Below are positions 24,817-34,232 of a stretch of DNA of 64,000 nt, one piece after another (position 1 is the stretch's first letter; each line of letters opens with the position of its first letter). Where the stretch lies: NCBI GenBank assembly GCA_003482905.1, contig DMXM01000034.1, forward strand, positions 145,306-209,305, written 5' to 3'. A model generated the notes under the pieces. That model made no database searches and was not told where the DNA came from. It saw only the letters and a program-made list of their open reading frames with translations. Made by a program: the position numbers and the translations under genes. The stretch is from Elusimicrobiota bacterium. Lineage in GTDB: Bacteria; Elusimicrobiota; Elusimicrobia; Elusimicrobiales; UBA9959.

Positions 24817-27800
24817 TTAAGTTTTGTCCGCTGCCACCCAATAATCAGCCAGCACTTCGGCCTGTTTTATAACGGTGTCTACTGCTTTTTGCTGTTTGTC
24901 GGGCGGATAACCGTATTTATTCAGGGTACGGCGGACTATAACCATTAGCTTAGCGCGGGCGCTTTCCTTCATAGTCCAGTCTATGGTGGCGTTCTTGCGC
25001 ACTTTGTCCGCTATCTCGCGGGCGATGTTTTTCAGCGCTTCATCCCCCAGATTGAGGACCGCACTGTCGTTTACTTCCAGGGCTGAGTAAAAAGCGAACT
25101 CGTCCTTGGTTAATTTCAGTTTTTCAGCCAGGCCGTCTACGGACCGGATTTCCCTGGCTATTGAAATCAACTCTTCTATGATTTCGGCGGTAGATAAAAG
25201 GTTGTTCTGGTATTTCTTAATAGAGCCCTCAAGCATTTCCAGAAGGTTTTTGCCTTTTGTTATGTTGAATTTCAGCCGCGCGCGGATCTCGTCGTTAAGT
25301 ATCTTCTTCAAAAGCTCAACTCCGAGGTTTTTGTGCGCCATCTCTTTTACATCCTGCATGAATTCTTCGGAAAGCAGGGAGATGTCCGGCTTTTTAACCC
25401 CGGCTGCGTCAAAGATATCTACAACTTCGGCTGAGGCTACAGACTGGTTCACGATCTGGCGGATAGCGGTCTCGTAATTCTTTTTACCATCGGTTTCGCC
25501 ATCGCCCTCAAATTTAACCAGCCTGGCCCGCACGGATTGGAAAAAGGCTATCTCGTCGCTCAGCTCAAGCGCGTCTTCGTGCGGGACGGCCAGGGCAAAA
25601 AGCTTGGAAAGGGCGGTGGACTCTTTAATAAAGCGGTCCTTGCCGTGTTCTTTAGCAAGAACAAATTCTTCCGTTTGGAGAATGAGCGAAAGCCGCTCGG
25701 ACGTGCCAACTTTGAAAAAACGCATGTAATCAAAGCCGTGGAACATCTGGCGCACAACCTCTATCTTTTCAATCAGCATTTCCAAAGCTTTCTGCTGGGT
25801 TTCAGCGGGGTCGCCTTTGCCGCCCGAGCCGGCGTAAAACGCGAGGGCCTCTTTAAGGGCGGTGCCTATGCCGATGTAATCCACTACAAGGCCGCCGGGC
25901 TTATCCAGGAAAACGCGATTCACGCGGGCTATGGCCTGCATAAGGGTATGCCGCTTCATCAACTTATCGATGTAGAGGGTGTGCAGGCAGGGCACGTCAA
26001 AGCCGGTCAGCCACATATCCCGCACAATAACCAGCTTAAGCGGGTCTTTGGGGTCCTTCATGCGCTCGGCCAGCAGGCCGCGGCTTTCTTTATTGGTCCT
26101 GTGATGGGCAGGTATAACCAGGCTGTCGGGGTCTTCCGGGTCGAACTCCATTTTATCCGAGGAAGACGAAGTCATTACAACTTTCAGCGCCCCGGCTTTT
26201 AAATCTTCGCTATGCCACTCTGGGCGCAACGCAACAATCTCATTATAAAGCGCCACGGCTATGCGGCGGCTCATGGCGACTATCATGGCCTTGCCTTCAA
26301 AAACTTCCGAACGCTTTTCATAATGCGCCACAATATCCCTGGCAAGATTCTTTAGCCGCTCGGGGTGGCCGACAATCGCTTCAAGTTTTGTCCATTTAGC
26401 CTTGGCTTTCTGTGTTTCAGTGGCGCCGTCGTCCGTCATTTCCTTTTCAAACTCTTCAATAAGCCTGCGCCCGTCTTCCGTAAGGTTAACTTTGGCCAAG
26501 CGGCTTTCGTAGTAGATTTTAACAGTAGCGCCGTCGTCCACGGACTGGGCAATGTCGTATTTATCAATGTAATTTCCGAATACGGCCGGGGTGTTGATAT
26601 CCGTGCTTTCAACCGGCGTGCCGGTAAAACCAATAAAGGTGGCATTGGGAATGGCGTCCCGCAGGTATTTGGCAAAGCCGTACGCCTTGCGCGTGCCGGT
26701 AACATTGCCCTCTTTATCCTTTGTATCAATAAATTTGGCCTCAAAACCGTATTGCGTGCGGTGGGCTTCGTCCGCTATTACAACAATGTTATGCCGGTCG
26801 GAAAGCTTGTCATATTCGGACTTGCCGCCCTCGGGAAAAAACTTGTGGATGGTGGTAAACACTATGCCGCCGGAGGCCACTTTCAGCAAGGCTGTTAAAT
26901 TCTCGCGCGACTCCGCCTGCACCGGCTTCTGGCCCAGCAGGGTTGAGGAGGCGGCAAATGTGTCGAAAAGCTGCTGGTCGAGGTCGTTGCGGTCGGTAAG
27001 CACAACAATGGTAGGGTTATTGAGGTTGCGGATCAGCTTACCCGCGTAGAAAACCATAGAAAGGCTTTTGCCCGAGCCCTGCGTGTGCCATACAACGCCA
27101 GCTTTGCCGCTTCCGGCTTCGGCAGCGGCCAGGCGCGTGCTCTCCAAAGCCTTGTTCACGGCATAGTATTGATGGTATGCCGCCATCTTCTTTACGGTCT
27201 CTATCTGTGTAAGGCCGGTCTTAGCGTCTATCTTCTTGTCTTTTTCAAAAACTATAAAGTTGCGTATCAAATCCAGCAGGGTAGCCTTGCAGAACATCCC
27301 ATTTATAATCACCTCAAGCTGGCTTACATGGCCGGGCGATTCCTTTTTCCCGTCGATTGTTTTCCACGCCTGGAACCGGCTGAAGGGCGAGGAAAGGGTG
27401 CCGGCTTTGGCCTCCAAGCCGTCGGAAATAACGCAAAATGCATTATAAAAGAATAGCGACGGAATAACTATTTTGTAGGTTTGTATCTGGTCGTAGGCCT
27501 TTCTTATAGTGGCGTGGGCGTCGGCCGGGTTTTTAAGCTCAATTACCACCAGCGGCAGGCCATTTACATACAGAATCACATCCGGCCGCTTGTTCTGGTT
27601 GCGCTCAATGATGGTGAACTGGTTTATGGAAAAGAAAACATTGTTTTCCGGGTTCTGAAAATCCACCAGCCAAACCCGCTCGCCCCGGTCCTGGCCGTCT
27701 TTGCGCACGGTAACGGGCACGCCCTCGGCCAACAGTTTATGAAAAGCCTCGTTAGCGTCAATTAGCTGCGGGGAATAAACGCATAGCACAGCCTTTAAAG

Positions 27801-28056
27801 CTTCCTGCCGGGCCGTGGCCGGGATTTCAGGGTTCAGGCGCTCTATGGCCTCTTCCAGTGTGCTTTTTAAAACCACCTCGCCGTAGTTCTCACGTTTTTC
27901 CGGCGCGCCATAAGCTGGCGCTGGCTCGGCGGCAAACAGGCCGTCCTGAGCCTCCACGTCTGGCGCAATAGACGGACCAGGAATATAAGAATACCCAAGC
28001 CGCTTCAGTTCATCAAGCGAGAATGTCTCAATTTCGGATTCGGTGAATGCTGGCAT
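24817..28056 (-). CDS. hsdR: Type I restriction endonuclease, HsdR subunit
   Basis: A 1079-residue restriction subunit. The N-terminal PD-(D/E)xK nuclease site is at Asp159, Glu173 and Lys175 (PDVILYV...VIELKN). The central superfamily 2 translocase has Walker A GSGKSLSMVF and the DEAHR box. A C-terminal helical region binds the methylase. It cuts unmodified DNA after translocation with HsdM and HsdS. The rest of the complex is encoded 6-10 kb upstream, beyond four unrelated genes. Its AT-richer codon use, compared with neighbours, suggests transfer. Confidence 0.94.
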   Translation of the reverse strand: MPAFTESEIETFSLDELKRLGYSYIPGPSIAPDVEAQDGLFAAEPAPAYGAPEKRENYGEVVLKSTLEEAIERLNPEIPATARQEALKAVLCVYSPQLIDANEAFHKLLAEGVPVTVRKDGQDRGERVWLVDFQNPENNVFFSINQFTIIERNQNKRPDVILYVNGLPLVVIELKNPADAHATIRKAYDQIQTYKIVIPSLFFYNAFCVISDGLEAKAGTLSSPFSRFQAWKTIDGKKESPGHVSQLEVIINGMFCKATLLDLIRNFIVFEKDKKIDAKTGLTQIETVKKMAAYHQYYAVNKALESTRLAAAEAGSGKAGVVWHTQGSGKSLSMVFYAGKLIRNLNNPTIVVLTDRNDLDQQLFDTFAASSTLLGQKPVQAESRENLTALLKVASGGIVFTTIHKFFPEGGKSEYDKLSDRHNIVVIADEAHRTQYGFEAKFIDTKDKEGNVTGTRKAYGFAKYLRDAIPNATFIGFTGTPVESTDINTPAVFGNYIDKYDIAQSVDDGATVKIYYESRLAKVNLTEDGRRLIEEFEKEMTDDGATETQKAKAKWTKLEAIVGHPERLKNLARDIVAHYEKRSEVFEGKAMIVAMSRRIAVALYNEIVALRPEWHSEDLKAGALKVVMTSSSSDKMEFDPEDPDSLVIPAHHRTNKESRGLLAERMKDPKDPLKLVIVRDMWLTGFDVPCLHTLYIDKLMKRHTLMQAIARVNRVFLDKPGGLVVDYIGIGTALKEALAFYAGSGGKGDPAETQQKALEMLIEKIEVVRQMFHGFDYMRFFKVGTSERLSLILQTEEFVLAKEHGKDRFIKESTALSKLFALAVPHEDALELSDEIAFFQSVRARLVKFEGDGETDGKKNYETAIRQIVNQSVASAEVVDIFDAAGVKKPDISLLSEEFMQDVKEMAHKNLGVELLKKILNDEIRARLKFNITKGKNLLEMLEGSIKKYQNNLLSTAEIIEELISIAREIRSVDGLAEKLKLTKDEFAFYSALEVNDSAVLNLGDEALKNIAREIADKVRKNATIDWTMKESARAKLMVIVRRTLNKYGYPPDKQQKAVDTVIKQAEVLADYWVAADKT

Positions 28057-28103
28057 GAAATATTATTTTCCTTGAATCTGTTATCAATCAGTCATACCCG
28101 GTA

Positions 28104-28118
28104 ATTGTGCAATATTTG
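28104..28118. promoter_or_regulatory. Shared 15-base motif upstream of hsdR
   Basis: ATTGTGCAATATTTG occurs 48 bases before the hsdR start. The same 15 bases recur at 33667-33681 upstream of the AAA ATPase gene. It could be an operator common to two defence operons; a 15-base match alone could arise by chance in a window this size. Confidence 0.35.
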
Positions 28119-28128
28119 GCGGTAAAAC

Positions 28129-29055
28129 CTAAACCGTTTTCCCCGCCCGCCCGGAAACGCGCGGTTTTTTAGCGGATTTTATGTTTAATTTCCGCTTTTT
28201 TATCCGTTCCCGGGATTTCCCGGTGGCGGACTTTTTTGTCGTTTTCCGGACCGGAGGTTTTGTTTTCGCCTTATTGCGGGTACGGGGAAGGGCGGTCCCC
28301 GGCGCCGTCGCAACAGCAGCCGCCCCGCCGGCTTCCATCTCTATCCCAAAAACCTCTCCGATTTCCGCCGTTGAAAGCGTGGCGTGTTCCGCGCCGGTTT
28401 TTGTCCCGGTCAGCTCCGCCACCGCGGCGGAGCCGTTTACCAGGTCCTGGTGGCTTACATGCCGCAGCAGGAACAGCAGCTCCGGCTTCTCGTCAAGCCG
28501 CGCGCCTACTCCATAAAGCGCCGCCGCCACGTGTTTGCACATCTCCGCCCAGTCCGGGCACGAACAATCCAGTATTATCTCTTTAGGCGAGGGGAACAAG
28601 CCGGCGTCCCTGCGCGTCATAATGCCCATCACCCGCTCCGAAATCTTCCCGCCTAACAGTTCCATCAGGGAGCCGATGCCCCCGGCGCATTCCCGGCACA
28701 GAGCTTTCCATAGCTCTTCTTTCACCGGCGTGACCTTTATTTTAACACTGTACAGGCGCGAGCCGCTGACCAGCGCCTCTATTTCCCCCTGCCGTATCTC
28801 CAGGTGGATTACGGACCCATTGCGCACATACGAGCGCCCGCGCGGCATTCTGTTAGAATAATCGCTGTAGGACTCCAGGTTGGCGCACCACGCTTTGCCC
28901 CAGAAAGACCGGGCGATGGCTTTCCCCTCCAGTCTGACCGGCGCCTGTGTTGCGCCGCTCTTAACCAGTTTTGCGGCCGCCTTTTCGGCGCGGCGGCGCC
29001 TCTCGTCCGCGCTCACATACGGTTTGTAATAATCCGAGCGTCCCCACCAGCTCAT
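28129..29055 (-). CDS. SWIM zinc-finger protein
   Basis: A 308-residue protein with a SWIM-type zinc finger at Cys164, Cys166, Cys173 and His175 (DCSCPDWAEMCKH). The N-terminal 130 residues include GKAWCANLESYSDYSNRMPRG, typical of bacterial SWIM proteins found beside SNF2 helicases. The C-terminal ~50 residues are lysine/arginine-rich and would bind nucleic acid. The gene lies 11 bases after the SNF2 helicase gene, implying a shared transcript and complex. Confidence 0.88.
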   Translation of the reverse strand: MSWWGRSDYYKPYVSADERRRRAEKAAAKLVKSGATQAPVRLEGKAIARSFWGKAWCANLESYSDYSNRMPRGRSYVRNGSVIHLEIRQGEIEALVSGSRLYSVKIKVTPVKEELWKALCRECAGGIGSLMELLGGKISERVMGIMTRRDAGLFPSPKEIILDCSCPDWAEMCKHVAAALYGVGARLDEKPELLFLLRHVSHQDLVNGSAAVAELTGTKTGAEHATLSTAEIGEVFGIEMEAGGAAAVATAPGTALPRTRNKAKTKPPVRKTTKKSATGKSRERIKKRKLNIKSAKKPRVSGRAGKTV

Positions 29056-29066
29056 AGGCTATCTCC

Positions 29067-31790
29067 TTATTGCGCCTGCGCGGCGCGGTTGATGTCGAGC
29101 GCCACAAATTTCAGCAGGTCCTGATTGTTCATTTCCGTAAGCAGCTTTTCTCCTCCGCCGCCGATTACGCTGTCCGCCAGGCGCGCTTTGTCCGTCAGCA
29201 TTTCGTCAATGCGCTCTTCAAGCGTGCCGCGGCAGACGAACTTGTGCACCAGCACGTTGCGTTTCTGCCCTATGCGGAAGGCCCGGTCCGTGGCCTGGTT
29301 TTCCACCGCCGGGTTCCACCAGCGGTCAAAGTGTATCACATGCGACGCTTCCGTCAGGTTCAGCCCGGAGCCGCCCGCTTTGGCGGTAAGTACAAAAAAC
29401 GGAGGGCCGTTCTCGGCCTGGAAAGCGTCCACAAGGCCCCGGCGGGCTTTTACCGGCGTTCCGCCGTGCAGAGCCAGGCCCGCCCGCCCGAATATTCCCG
29501 CTAAGAATTCAAGCAGCGGCCCGGTCATCTCCTGGTACTGCGTGAACACCAGCGCTTTTTCCTGGCGGGAGGCAATCTCCTCGGCTATAGCCCGCAGGCG
29601 CTGGAACTTGCCGCTTTCGGCTTCCGCGTAGCCGCCGTCACGCAGCCAGTGCGAGGGGTGGTTGCAGATCTGTTTGAAGCGCGTCAGGTAAGCCAGCACC
29701 AGGCCGCGGCGCGCCATCCCCTCCGCGTTTTCCAGCTTTTCGGCCAGCTCGCGGATGGCAGCCCCGTAAAGCGCGGCCTGTTTGGGCGCCAGCCCGCAAT
29801 AAGTCTTCACTTCAGTTTTATCAGGCAGGTCGGCTATAACGCTTTTATCCGTCTTCATCCGGCGCAGGATATATGGTTTAACCAGCGCGCGCAGAGCGCC
29901 CGGCGCGCAGCCGTCCTGGGGGCCGGACTTAATAAACTCTCCAAATCTGGTTGCGGAGCCAAGCAGGCCCGGGTTGAGAAAATCGAAGATCGACCACAGA
30001 TCGCCAAGGCGGTTTTCAACCGGGGTGCCGGTCAGCACAAGGCGTTGCGCGCAGTCAAGTTCCTTAACCGCCCGGGACTGGCGGGCCGCGGGATTTTTAA
30101 TAGCCTGCGCTTCGTCCAGCGCCACTACGTCCCAGCGGGTTTTGCGCAAACTTTCCAGCCTGGCCACAAGCCCGTAGGTGGTTAAAACCAGGTCGCAGCC
30201 GGCCGCCGCCTTGCCGAAGTCCTTCTGCGCGGCTTTCCAGTCTTCCGCCGACAATTCCGAAGGGTGCAGAATGCGGTGTTTAAGCCCGGGGGCGAAACGC
30301 AGGATTTCCGCCCGCCAGTTGGTCAGCAGCGACGCCGGCGCCACCAGCAGGCTGGGGCGGCCCGCGCGGCGCGCGGCTTTGCGCGCCAGCAGCAGCGCCA
30401 GCACCTGTACTGTTTTCCCCAGGCCCATATCGTCTGCCAGGCAGGCGCCAAGCCCCAGTTCCGTCATAAACCGCAGCCAGCCCACGCCGGTTTTCTGGTA
30501 AGGCCGCAGTACCGCCAGAAGCCCCGGCGCGGACGGAGGCTCGCCGGCTTTGCCGGGTTCGCGCAGCTTCGCCAGCGTGGCCTCCAGCCAGGTGCCGGCT
30601 TTGATCCCGCTCCATTCCTTTACCGCCGCGTTTCCAGCGCCGTCTTCGGGCGCGCCGTCAATATTCGCGCCGGAAAGCATGCGCATCGCCTCTGCAAGGG
30701 TAACCCCCTCGTTCGCCGACCGCTTCATCTTCTCCCAGTGCTCAAGCGCCGCCCCGAGTTTCTCAGCGTCGGCTTCCACCCAGCGCCCGCGTATCAGCGC
30801 CAGCCCGCCGGAAGATCTCATCAGCGCTTCCCATTCCGCGTCCGTCAGCGGCTCGCCGTCCAGGCTTTTTTCCACCGTAAAATCCAGCAGGGTATTAAGC
30901 CCCAGGGCCGTGCCCGCCGCGTTGCCAAGCTTTACGTTTACCCGCGCCCTTGGCGCCTGGCTGGCGCGCCACCAGTCGGGCAGGCGCACTATCACCCCGC
31001 CCTCCGCCAGAATGGGCGCTTCTTTAAGAAAGCGGTACGCCTGGGGCGGCGTCCACGCCAAAGGCTTGAAGAGCGCGCCGGTTTCCAGCAGTTCGCGGGC
31101 CAGAGCGCTTTTCTCCGATGCCGACCGTACCGGGGACAGCAGGCGCAGAAGGGCCGCTTTGTTGTCTTCCCCGGCGTATTCCTTAAGCGCCTCCGCCAGC
31201 GGCTGGTACTTCAGCCGGCCGTGCCCGGACATTCCTGCGGCGTAGGTGGCCAGGAAGGCGAAAGGATAGTTCCCGTTTTTTGGGTTTTCCGCCAGGTGGA
31301 AAACCACCCGGCCAACGGAATGCCAGGCGGGGTTCAGTAACTTTATAAATTCAGCCGGCCCGCCGGGGTGGGCGGCGGCCGCAGTCCTTACATATGCGTC
31401 AAATCCGGTCCAGATCTCAGCCAGGGCCGCGGCGGTGAGATACTCGCCGCCTTTCATGGGCGGCAGGCGCTCAAGCCAGGAGCGGAGCTCGTCCTCCGGC
31501 GGCGGCAGGGAAGGCGGCATATCTGTTGCTCCGGGCATTACGCCGCGGCAGAAAGCGGAGAGATACCGGCGGCCCAGTTCCCGCCAGAAGGAGACGCCGG
31601 CCGGTAGTGGCGTATCCAGTTCGCGCGAAACCAGGTGCAGCAGCCCCTGCGCGCTCCCTGGCGAAAAAGCTTTTTCAGTGCGCACCGCGGCCAGGCCGTC
31701 CGGCCATGTCTCCTCCCCTCCTGAGGAGTCCCAGTACAAATGCCCGCGCGGATTCACCGCTATGGCCGGGTTTACGGGGAGATCAGGCAT
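29067..31790 (-). CDS. SNF2-family DEAD/DEAH helicase
   Basis: A 907-residue protein. The N-terminal ~420 residues are an extension with no domain I recognise. The SNF2 ATPase core begins near residue 430, with LADDMGLGKTVQVLALL (motif I) and VVALDEAQAIKN (motif II). The helicase C domain ends with QATDRAFRIGQKRNVLVHKFV (motif VI). Such proteins move along or remodel DNA-protein complexes. It is followed at 11 bases by the SWIM protein gene. Base composition is GC-rich like the host core genes, unlike hsdR beside it. Confidence 0.9.
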   Translation of the reverse strand: MPDLPVNPAIAVNPRGHLYWDSSGGEETWPDGLAAVRTEKAFSPGSAQGLLHLVSRELDTPLPAGVSFWRELGRRYLSAFCRGVMPGATDMPPSLPPPEDELRSWLERLPPMKGGEYLTAAALAEIWTGFDAYVRTAAAAHPGGPAEFIKLLNPAWHSVGRVVFHLAENPKNGNYPFAFLATYAAGMSGHGRLKYQPLAEALKEYAGEDNKAALLRLLSPVRSASEKSALARELLETGALFKPLAWTPPQAYRFLKEAPILAEGGVIVRLPDWWRASQAPRARVNVKLGNAAGTALGLNTLLDFTVEKSLDGEPLTDAEWEALMRSSGGLALIRGRWVEADAEKLGAALEHWEKMKRSANEGVTLAEAMRMLSGANIDGAPEDGAGNAAVKEWSGIKAGTWLEATLAKLREPGKAGEPPSAPGLLAVLRPYQKTGVGWLRFMTELGLGACLADDMGLGKTVQVLALLLARKAARRAGRPSLLVAPASLLTNWRAEILRFAPGLKHRILHPSELSAEDWKAAQKDFGKAAAGCDLVLTTYGLVARLESLRKTRWDVVALDEAQAIKNPAARQSRAVKELDCAQRLVLTGTPVENRLGDLWSIFDFLNPGLLGSATRFGEFIKSGPQDGCAPGALRALVKPYILRRMKTDKSVIADLPDKTEVKTYCGLAPKQAALYGAAIRELAEKLENAEGMARRGLVLAYLTRFKQICNHPSHWLRDGGYAEAESGKFQRLRAIAEEIASRQEKALVFTQYQEMTGPLLEFLAGIFGRAGLALHGGTPVKARRGLVDAFQAENGPPFFVLTAKAGGSGLNLTEASHVIHFDRWWNPAVENQATDRAFRIGQKRNVLVHKFVCRGTLEERIDEMLTDKARLADSVIGGGGEKLLTEMNNQDLLKFVALDINRAAQAQ

Positions 31791-31823
31791 AAGTTGCTCG
31801 GGTGCGTTTCTGACGTTCCCGGA

Positions 31824-32456
31824 TCAGGCGTCTTGTGTCCATTGTGCTGGAGGCCATACTGAAATCTGTCCGTCTCCCGCTGAAATAAATATTCCAAACG
31901 CTTTAACAAGTTTCCGGAATGAACGTGAACGGCGATAAGCCAGTCCCATATCAAATGCCGCCGAGAACCGGGGCTGATCTACTGTTTCATCGTAGGAGGA
32001 TCCGCGCGCCATATACTCTTCCAACGCGCCTTTGGCATCGCGCCTGCTTTCTGGATTGTCTAGGGGAGTGGCATCTAGTGGAATGCCATATTTGCCTCGG
32101 AGAGATTCTATTGCCGCCAGGAACCATGTCTCATACTCCCGGTACGCTAAAACAACTTCGCATGGTTTTGATCGGGCGGCCGCCTTTGCCCAGCTAAGCA
32201 ATTTCGGGGCAAAATCCTTTGGACAAAAGTCCTCACAATCGAAAATAAGCAGAATAGCGGTGCAGTCCGGTTGAAGCAGCGCCAGTTCCACGGCCTTCTG
32301 TATTCCGGTATGTGTAATCAATTCTGAATACTTTCTACGGATCGGCTCGTTTATTTCCACATCAAACGCCTGGGCTTCGTTACGCAGGCGCCGCAGTAGA
32401 ATCGGGACTGCCTTTACATCTCCGTGCCCCTCCACAATAGGCTGGATACGTTTCAT
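31824..32456 (-). CDS. DUF4276 family protein, Toprim-like
   Basis: A 210-residue protein starting IQPIVEGHGDVKAVPILLRRL, with an acidic Glu9 where Toprim folds carry their catalytic glutamate. A later LLIFDCEDFCPKDFA stretch (Asp73, Glu75, Asp76) resembles the Toprim DxD metal site. I read it as DUF4276, a family often encoded next to AAA ATPases. Its start overlaps the ATPase stop by one base, so the two are coupled. A nuclease role is inferred from fold resemblance. Confidence 0.7.
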   Translation of the reverse strand: MKRIQPIVEGHGDVKAVPILLRRLRNEAQAFDVEINEPIRRKYSELITHTGIQKAVELALLQPDCTAILLIFDCEDFCPKDFAPKLLSWAKAAARSKPCEVVLAYREYETWFLAAIESLRGKYGIPLDATPLDNPESRRDAKGALEEYMARGSSYDETVDQPRFSAAFDMGLAYRRSRSFRKLVKAFGIFISAGDGQISVWPPAQWTQDA

Positions 32457-33649
32457 TAGATATCCTCAAAGAGCCCTGGGTTGGCTAAATCATCCTTGTC
32501 TTTAAAGAGGGGCGAGGCGTTCAGGGCGTTGGACCGCAGCAGTTCCCCGGCGCCCATAAGATGTTTTTTCATAGCCTCGCGCGAGGCGTCATCTGGGGGT
32601 AAAACATGTGACGCCCCTTTATCCCAGGTGATAATGCGTAGATGCTTGTCCTCTATCCATGAGGCGTCAAGAAGTTCAGGGCTGTGCGTGGTCACTATCA
32701 CCTGCATGTGTTTGCAGGCCCGGAGAATCAAATCCAGAACAGCCCCCAATGCGCCCGGATGGATGGTAGCCTCCGGTTCCTCTATGATCAACACTGACGG
32801 GGCAGGGGTCTGGAAGACGGCCATAATCAGTCCCAATGCGCACAATGTGCCGTCCGACATGTTGAAGGCTTCAAAAAGCAGCCTCTTACCGCTGGCCCAC
32901 TCCTGGACGAATTCCAGGGTCAACTTGTTCCCATGCTTTTTAGGTTTTACCGATTTGGTGAACGGGACAATGGCCTCAAGCAGCAGCGCCAATTTTTCCT
33001 TGTTTCCACTATTGCAGCGGAGAATCTCCTGTAATACGCTGGCGGCGTTGCTGCCGTCCGATTTCAGCATAACCCCGCTGTCCGGTTCCTGCATGTTCCT
33101 GAGTTTGGAAGGCTCTATGGAATACGCGCGCATGCCGCTTAACACTTTGAATAAAGGGGCAAAACGCTCGTCGCCGCCTATAACCGGAAGCATAAGGGCC
33201 GAAGATTCCACTGACGGCTTCAATCCTGTGGCGTTGGTGTGGAATGTTTTCGCCCGGTCATAATAATAGGTGTTGCCGTCACGATGCTTAACCTCGCACT
33301 GCTCGCGCACGATTTCAAACCCGTAGTTGGGCAGGGCACGCACTTCAAACGCGAACCTTGCGCTGGAGACCTTGGCGTTTATCGGGCCGGTTGTGATCGA
33401 CAATCCCAGATTCGGCGGATAACTGCGCGAGCCGGAGCGGTTGCGGACGGCGGCAATGCCGCCGCGGCGGTCGAAAACCGCCTGGAGCGGAGAAGACATG
33501 GCCTCGGAAACAAAACTGAAAATGTCGGCGAAATTTGTTTTCCCCGCCCCGTTTTTCCCCACCAGGAAAACAGGATTATCAAATGTCACCGTGTCCGACG
33601 CGAAGCTTCTGAAGCGCTTGATTATGAGCCGTTTAATAACAGGTTCCAT
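32456..33649 (-). CDS. AAA family ATPase (AAA15/21, OLD-like)
   Basis: A 397-residue ABC/SMC-type ATPase. Walker A is GKNGAGKT at 31-38, the signature region includes FNMSDGTLCALGLIMAVFQ, Walker B is LIIEEPEATIHPGAL, and the following VTTHSPELLD matches the AAA15/21 family found in OLD-type and PARIS-type systems. It has no Toprim domain of its own; that role may be supplied by the overlapping DUF4276 partner gene. An AAGGAG ribosome-binding site precedes the ATG, and a palindrome lies just upstream. Confidence 0.85.
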   Translation of the reverse strand: MEPVIKRLIIKRFRSFASDTVTFDNPVFLVGKNGAGKTNFADIFSFVSEAMSSPLQAVFDRRGGIAAVRNRSGSRSYPPNLGLSITTGPINAKVSSARFAFEVRALPNYGFEIVREQCEVKHRDGNTYYYDRAKTFHTNATGLKPSVESSALMLPVIGGDERFAPLFKVLSGMRAYSIEPSKLRNMQEPDSGVMLKSDGSNAASVLQEILRCNSGNKEKLALLLEAIVPFTKSVKPKKHGNKLTLEFVQEWASGKRLLFEAFNMSDGTLCALGLIMAVFQTPAPSVLIIEEPEATIHPGALGAVLDLILRACKHMQVIVTTHSPELLDASWIEDKHLRIITWDKGASHVLPPDDASREAMKKHLMGAGELLRSNALNASPLFKDKDDLANPGLFEDI

Positions 33650-33663
33650 GAAGACTCCTTGCG

Positions 33664-33681
33664 AATATTGTGCAATATTTG
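33664..33681. promoter_or_regulatory. Palindrome upstream of the AAA ATPase gene
   Basis: AATATTG and CAATATT (33664-33679) form a perfect inverted repeat with a 2-base spacer, 15 bases before the ATPase start. Its right part is identical to a 15-base motif at 28104-28118 upstream of hsdR. It is a candidate operator. Confidence 0.4.
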
Positions 33682-33773
33682 CGTTTCCGAAAAAATGCCG
33701 GGAAGCAGACTACCCCACCGGAATTCCCAAGACTACACTTTTAAACTCACCTCTGCAATAATGCGATCCTATC

Positions 33774-34232
33774 CTACTTTAAAGACGGGCTACCCAGATT
33801 TTCACGAATTTCTTCCAAAGCGGCATCATTTTCCCGAGGAATTCCATTTTTGTTAACGGAATTTGAAAGAAAAATAAGCTTTTTTGCAGCCTCCGATACA
33901 TTTTTGTGTTTTGGCAATATACAGATAAGCCTAAAAAGTGTTTTAAAGGGAATCTGTTTATAAGCTGACTCCAGATCGCAGGATAATTCCCGCAAAACCT
34001 TATATAATTCCGGCGCCAAATCCCCTGCAAGTTTGGGACTTGTTATAATATTTGAGTGGAATTTTAATTTATTATCTATCTTGCCAATGGTCTTCTTAAA
34101 ATCTTTTAAGGGGTCCAGGATAAATCTCTGAATAGTTTCGCCAGATATAAAAACGAAGACACCGCTTAATATTGTCTGAAAAACGGGGTTAGATAGTATT
34201 TGCATAAAAGCCTCAGCAAAATGTGTTCTCAC
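33774..34232 (-). CDS. Small membrane-anchored protein in the hsd operon
   Basis: A 152-residue protein with one hydrophobic helix (about 15-31, FQTILSGVFVFISGETI) followed by a soluble helical domain. It resembles a common but uncharacterised family whose members carry the helix, a DPLKDFKKTIGKI-like linker and a late IPFKTLFRLICIL stretch; I cannot name a function. A GTG start at 34232 overlaps the hsdS stop (GTGA); an ATG at 34205 is also possible. Codons are clearly AT-rich. The overlap suggests the product works with the restriction system. Confidence 0.65.
   Translation of the reverse strand: MRTHFAEAFMQILSNPVFQTILSGVFVFISGETIQRFILDPLKDFKKTIGKIDNKLKFHSNIITSPKLAGDLAPELYKVLRELSCDLESAYKQIPFKTLFRLICILPKHKNVSEAAKKLIFLSNSVNKNGIPRENDAALEEIRENLGSPSLK

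Noticed and set aside
30264..31340. A 358-codon plus-strand open frame opposite the SNF2 gene
   Set aside because: It is antisense to a helicase with all core motifs and has an arginine/proline-rich composition typical of shadow frames.
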